Assembly: GCA_017502305.1 (NCBI GenBank) | Contig: JAFVVG010000041.1 | Coordinates: forward strand, 31,327-95,326 | Length of the DNA: 64,000 bases | Reading direction: 5' to 3' | DNA from: Clostridia bacterium | GTDB taxonomy: Bacteria; Bacillota; Clostridia; Christensenellales; Aristaeellaceae | Part shown: one piece after another, positions 61,039 to 64,000 of the stretch | How the letters are laid out: each line of letters begins with the position of its first letter | Position numbering within the stretch: position 1 is the first letter of the stretch | Program-made: the position numbers and the translations under genes | The notes under the pieces: model-generated | Seen by the model: the letters and a program-made list of their open reading frames with translations, nothing else | What the model was told of the DNA's origin: nothing | Databases searched by the model: none

Positions 61039-61344
61039 TTACTGGGCCATGCCCTCGAAGAACTTAATGGGCTTGGAGTCCTTCTTCAGAGTCACATAGG
61101 CCTTCTTGATTTCCGGCGTACGGCCGGCGGTGCGGCCCTGGCGCTTGATCTTGCCCAGGGTGCGGACGATGTTGACCTTCTCAACCTTCACACCGTCATC
61201 GGCGAAGACGGCCTCGATAGCCTGCTTCACTTCGGTGCGGTTGGCGTCGATGGCCACCTCGAAGATGTAACGCTTGTCAGCGATACCGTCATACGCCTTT
61301 TCCGTCAGGACGGGGCGCAGAATGATGTCATGAGGATTCTTCAT
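61039..61344 (-). CDS. rplW: 50S ribosomal protein L23
   Basis: The 101-residue protein has [20 protein letters not shown] and [21 protein letters not shown]23 is at the tunnel exit and docks trigger factor and SRP. It overlaps rplD by one base. Confidence 0.97.
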   Translation of the reverse strand: MKNPHDIILRPVLTEKAYDGIADKRYIFEVAIDANRTEVKQAIEAVFADDGVKVEKVNIVRTLGKIKRQGRTAGRTPEIKKAYVTLKKDSKPIKFFEGMAQ

Positions 61345-61967
61345 TAGGCGTACACCTCCTCGACGGACTGCACGGCGGACTTGGTGAGGACCACCTTGCC
61401 GGCGTTGAGAATGTCGTAAACATTCAGGGTGTTGACGTAAGTGGTCTTGGCCTCGGCCAGGTTAGCGGTGGCGCGAACCACGCTCTCCTCACGCTCGGGC
61501 AGGACGACCAGGGCCTTACGCTCGGCCTTCAGGTTCTTCAGGACCTGGGCCATCAGCTTGGTCTTGGCTTCCTTCAGGGCGATCTCGTCCACCACGATGA
61601 TCTCGCCAGCGTTCAGCTTGGAGGTCAGAGCGGACTTGAAGGCCAGGCGGCGAACCTTCTTGGGAACGGCGATGTAGTAATCGCGGGGCTTGGGAGCGAA
61701 CACCACGCCGCCGTGACGGAACTGGGGAGCACGGTTGCCGTGGTGGCGGGCATTACCGGTGCCCTTCTGGCGATAGATCTTACGGCCGCCGCCGCGAACT
61801 TCGCTGCGGGTCTTGGCACTCTGGGTGCCCTGACGCTGAGCGGCCAGGTAGGAACGGACGACCAGGTGCATGGCAGCTTCGTTGATGGGAGCGGCGAAAA
61901 TCGCATCGCTCAGCTCAATCTCGCCAATGGCCGCGCCTTCCATGTTATAAAGAGCAGTCTTAGGCAT
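61344..61967 (-). CDS. rplD: 50S ribosomal protein L4
   Basis: The 207-residue protein has the tunnel loop TRSEVRGGGRKIYRQKGTGN and RHGGVVFAPKPRDYYIAVPK. In E. coli L4 represses its operon; whether it does so in this organism is unknown. Confidence 0.97.
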   Translation of the reverse strand: MPKTALYNMEGAAIGEIELSDAIFAAPINEAAMHLVVRSYLAAQRQGTQSAKTRSEVRGGGRKIYRQKGTGNARHHGNRAPQFRHGGVVFAPKPRDYYIAVPKKVRRLAFKSALTSKLNAGEIIVVDEIALKEAKTKLMAQVLKNLKAERKALVVLPEREESVVRATANLAEAKTTYVNTLNVYDILNAGKVVLTKSAVQSVEEVYA

Positions 61968-61993
61968 AGTTTTCTTTTCCTCCTTGCACAGCG

Positions 61994-62635
61994 TCAGGCC
62001 TTGACGGTGTCGCGGATGATCAGCAGGCCGTTGTTGGGGCCGGGCACAGCGCCCTTGACCAGCAGCAGGTTGCGTTCCGCATCCACCGAGACGACTTCCA
62101 GGTTCTGAATCGTCACACGATCCACGCCGTAGTGGCCGGCCATGTGCTTGTTCTTGAACACGCGGGAAGGATCAGAGTTGGCGCTCAGGGAGCCCACGCC
62201 GCGGTGATACTTGGAGCCGTGCGCCATGGGGCCGGTGTGCTGGTTCCAGCGCTGGATGGCGCCGGTGTAGCCGTGGCCCTTGCTGGTGCCGGTGATGTCG
62301 ATCTTGTCGCCCTTGGCGAACTGGTCAGCCTTGAGCTCGTCGCCCACCTTGTAGGCAGAGCAATCGTCAAAGCGGAATTCGCGCAGGGTGCGCTTAGCGG
62401 CTACGCCAGCCTTCTGGAAGTGGCCCAGCTCAGGCTTGTTCAGCAGCTTCTTGGCGCGAGTCTCGGTCAGCTCGCCGAAGCCCACCTGAACGGCATCGTA
62501 GCCATCGGATTCCACGTTCTTGGTCTGCACCACAGTGCAGGGGCCCGCTTCAATCACGGTGACCGGAACGAGACGGCCGTCTTCGGTGAAGACCTGCGTC
62601 ATGCCGATCTTTTTACCAATGATCGCTTTCTTCAT
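61994..62635 (-). CDS. rplC: 50S ribosomal protein L3
   Basis: The 213-residue protein starts [20 protein letters not shown] and has the long extension [20 protein letters not shown] reaching the peptidyl transferase centre. Confidence 0.98.
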   Translation of the reverse strand: MKKAIIGKKIGMTQVFTEDGRLVPVTVIEAGPCTVVQTKNVESDGYDAVQVGFGELTETRAKKLLNKPELGHFQKAGVAAKRTLREFRFDDCSAYKVGDELKADQFAKGDKIDITGTSKGHGYTGAIQRWNQHTGPMAHGSKYHRGVGSLSANSDPSRVFKNKHMAGHYGVDRVTIQNLEVVSVDAERNLLLVKGAVPGPNNGLLIIRDTVKA

Positions 62636-62655
62636 TGTTTCGTTCCTCCTGTGCC

Positions 62656-62964
62656 TTACAGCTTCATTTCGATTTCGACACCAGCAGGAAGTTCAAGCTT
62701 CATCATGGCGTCCACCGTCTTGGGGTTGGGGTTGTTGATGTCGATCAGTCGCTTGTGGGTACGACGCTCGAACTGTTCGCGGCTATCCTTGTACTTGTGG
62801 GTAGCACGCAGGATGGTGACGATCTCCTTCTCCGTGGGGAGCGGGATCGGGCCAGAGACACGAGCACCGGTGCGCTTGGCAGTTTCGACGATCCGCTGAG
62901 CGGACTGGTCGATCAGGTTGTGCTCGTAGCTCTTGAGCTTGATACGGATTTTTGCAGTGGCCAT
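62656..62964 (-). CDS. rpsJ: 30S ribosomal protein S10
   Basis: The 102-residue protein starts [20 protein letters not shown] and has [21 protein letters not shown]10 also works as NusE in antitermination. ATG 62964 follows AAGGAGGAAAATCG; the frame to 63009 extends into the leader. It is the first gene of the S10-spc operon. Confidence 0.97.
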   Translation of the reverse strand: MATAKIRIKLKSYEHNLIDQSAQRIVETAKRTGARVSGPIPLPTEKEIVTILRATHKYKDSREQFERRTHKRLIDINNPNPKTVDAMMKLELPAGVEIEMKL

Positions 62965-63125
62965 CGATTTTCCTCCTTGATCGTTCTCGTTGGCGCTCTT
63001 GCAGCCCACTGCAGGTGCAGGCTGTCCTGGCGCTTCGAGTCCGTCGCCCGATTATCGGGCTGGTCCATGATAATTACCCGCCTGGCCTGGCGGCAACTTA
63101 CCACTTCATCCCTAAACAGACAACA
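62965..63125 (-). promoter_or_regulatory. Long structured leader of the S10-spc operon
   Basis: About 160 nucleotides lie between the predicted start site and rpsJ. On the minus strand they hold hairpins CCGCCAGGCCAGGCGG and GCCCGATAATCGGGC. This may be an autoregulatory target for a ribosomal protein, but I cannot match it to a known leader class. Confidence 0.5.
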
Positions 63126-63130
63126 GTCAC

Positions 63131-63159
63131 ATTATAAACCATGCCATCAAAAATTGCAA
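63131..63159 (-). promoter_or_regulatory. Sigma-A promoter of the S10-spc operon
   Basis: On the minus strand TTGCAA (63154-63159), 17 bases, TATAAT (63131-63136). Confidence 0.88.
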
Positions 63160-63449
63160 TACGTTTTTCAGCACTTTTTCAACTTTTTTTCGAGATTTTT
63201 TTACTACCCTCCTATCGCAAAGCCCTATTTGCCCGTCTTTTCCAGCATTCACCTCTATCCACGTTCTCTGGTGTGTCTATATTTTCTGCAATTCATGCCC
63301 CTTTTCACACCGCAAATTTTCTTTTCAATTTTCTTTTTCCTGAAACCCTTATTTATCAACGCTTTGCACTTTAATTTATGTCCACGCTATCGTGCGTATC
63401 TATTCGTCGTGTTGTGGTCACGGTCTGTTTTTTGCCCAATTTGCACAAA
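63160..63449. other. AT-rich intergenic region, no gene seen
   Basis: This stretch between the S10 promoter and the next gene is pyrimidine-rich on the plus strand and low in GC. I see no convincing coding frame, RNA gene or repeat; it may act as an upstream (UP-like) region for the S10 promoter. Confidence 0.5.
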
Positions 63450-63492
63450 TAAAAAGTATCTGTGCAGACAAATTTTCTACGTCTGCACAGAT
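63450..63492 (-). terminator. Terminator of the ABC-F gene at the right edge
   Basis: ATCTGTGCAGAC (63458-63469) pairs perfectly with GTCTGCACAGAT (63481-63492); on the minus strand it is followed by ACTTTTTATTT. Confidence 0.88.
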
Positions 63493-63500
63493 GCTCGTTT

Positions 63501-64000
63501 TTATTCTTCCATTTCGAGGGCTTCCCACTTCTGGTAAAGCCGGTCGATCTCGTCTTTTTTCTGCTGATATTCTTTTGCCAGCCGGGCAGCCTTCTCCGCA
63601 TCCGCATAGGTGTCCGGATCCGCCAGCAACGCCTCCAGCTCCGCGGCCTGTTCCTCCGCCTTGGCCACGGCGTCCTCGGCGGCTTTCAGGGCCAGCTTGC
63701 GCTCCTTGATGCGCTTCTCCTCCTCGCGGGAACGGCGCTTTTCCTTCTCCTGAGCGGTACGGGTCATCTGGGGCAGGTCGCCGTCGGGGGCCTGGGCACG
63801 GTTGATCTTCTCGAAATAATCATCGTAATTGCCCAGATATTCCTTGATGCCCTCAGCCTCCAGCACGCACACCTTGGTAGCGAAGCGGTTGATGAAATAA
63901 CGGTCATGGCTGATAGCCAATATGGTTCCCGGGAAATCCGCCAGGGCGTCCTCCAGCACCTCGCGGGAGTCCATGTCCAGGTGGTTGGTGGGCTCGTCCA
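63501..64000 (-). CDS. ABC-F family ATPase, 5' part outside window
   Basis: Only the last 166 codons are present. They begin inside the second ABC domain, with the Walker B DEPTNHLDMDSREVLEDALA and ISHDRYFINRFATKVCVLEA. They end in a charged coiled coil (EEEKRIKERKLALKAAEDAV and following, about 80 residues) like the C-terminal domain of Uup-type proteins. It is a translation-associated ATPase, different in tail from the one at 37397. Confidence 0.9.
   Translation of the reverse strand, partial: DEPTNHLDMDSREVLEDALADFPGTILAISHDRYFINRFATKVCVLEAEGIKEYLGNYDDYFEKINRAQAPDGDLPQMTRTAQEKEKRRSREEEKRIKERKLALKAAEDAVAKAEEQAAELEALLADPDTYADAEKAARLAKEYQQKKDEIDRLYQKWEALEMEE

Overview
The window looks like a chromosome segment of a moderately GC-rich, low-redundancy Clostridia (Bacillota) bacterium, probably a gut or rumen commensal. 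The evidence is the Firmicutes order of the S10-spc ribosomal cluster with adk-map-KOW-infA-rpmJ, a ylxM-ffh-rpsP-khpA-rimM-trmD operon, zinc-type S14 and L36, a TRAP (MtrB) homologue, GH42 and sugar ABC transport genes, and near-consensus sigma-A promoters with strong intrinsic terminators. I cannot name a genus. I see no rRNA, tRNA, CRISPR array, prophage or recognisable transposase.

Layout. 1-4635: translation and secretion operon on the minus strand (ylxM, ffh, rpsP, khpA, rimM, trmD, a small membrane protein, an HTH protein cut by the edge). 4626-9273: secreted SH3-like and peptidoglycan-binding proteins, a HAD phosphatase and a membrane-anchored BofC-like protein. 9459-12112: archaeal-type phosphoglycerate mutase interrupted by one in-frame TAG, plus glycerol-1-phosphate dehydrogenase. 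12176-13615: infC-rpmI-rplT with a terminator in its leader. 13709-19434: mtrB, pfkA, a sodium-pump decarboxylase beta subunit with a small partner, a TPR protein and pyruvate kinase. 19436-22025: barstar-like protein, Cys-rich protein, Y-family polymerase and Nudix hydrolase. 22039-24834: ECF S-component, coaX and hom behind one promoter and a structured leader. 24838-34340: MATE exporter, GH42 beta-galactosidase, and a LacI-controlled sugar ABC transporter. 34400-43622: murA, a J-domain protein, an AT-rich one-gene island, an ABC-F protein, nadE, yfcE, an rph-rdgB fusion and pgsA. 43895-50139: glpK, a large membrane-anchored beta-propeller protein and a DUF362 ferredoxin protein. 50214-63159: the S10-spc operon, rpsJ through rpmJ, on the minus strand. 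63501-64000: an ABC-F gene cut by the edge.

Pathway links. pfkA, the phosphoglycerate mutase and pyruvate kinase are lower and upper glycolysis; the GH42 enzyme, sugar transporter and glpK would feed it. pgsA, glpK and glycerol-1-phosphate dehydrogenase all touch glycerol phosphate and lipid precursors. The ECF component and CoaX together suggest pantothenate uptake and CoA synthesis.

The most interesting non-coding signal is a family of hairpin-array elements (at least six copies). They lie just 3' of coding genes, in the same orientation as the gene, and four of them end in a conserved GC-rich module whose stem shows compensatory changes. Other points worth checking are the TAG-split phosphoglycerate mutase, the TRAP homologue, the inverted-repeat island at 36483-37255, and a possible AUC start for infC. 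Most of the window is ordinary housekeeping DNA and I did not find an obvious new defence or biosynthetic system.
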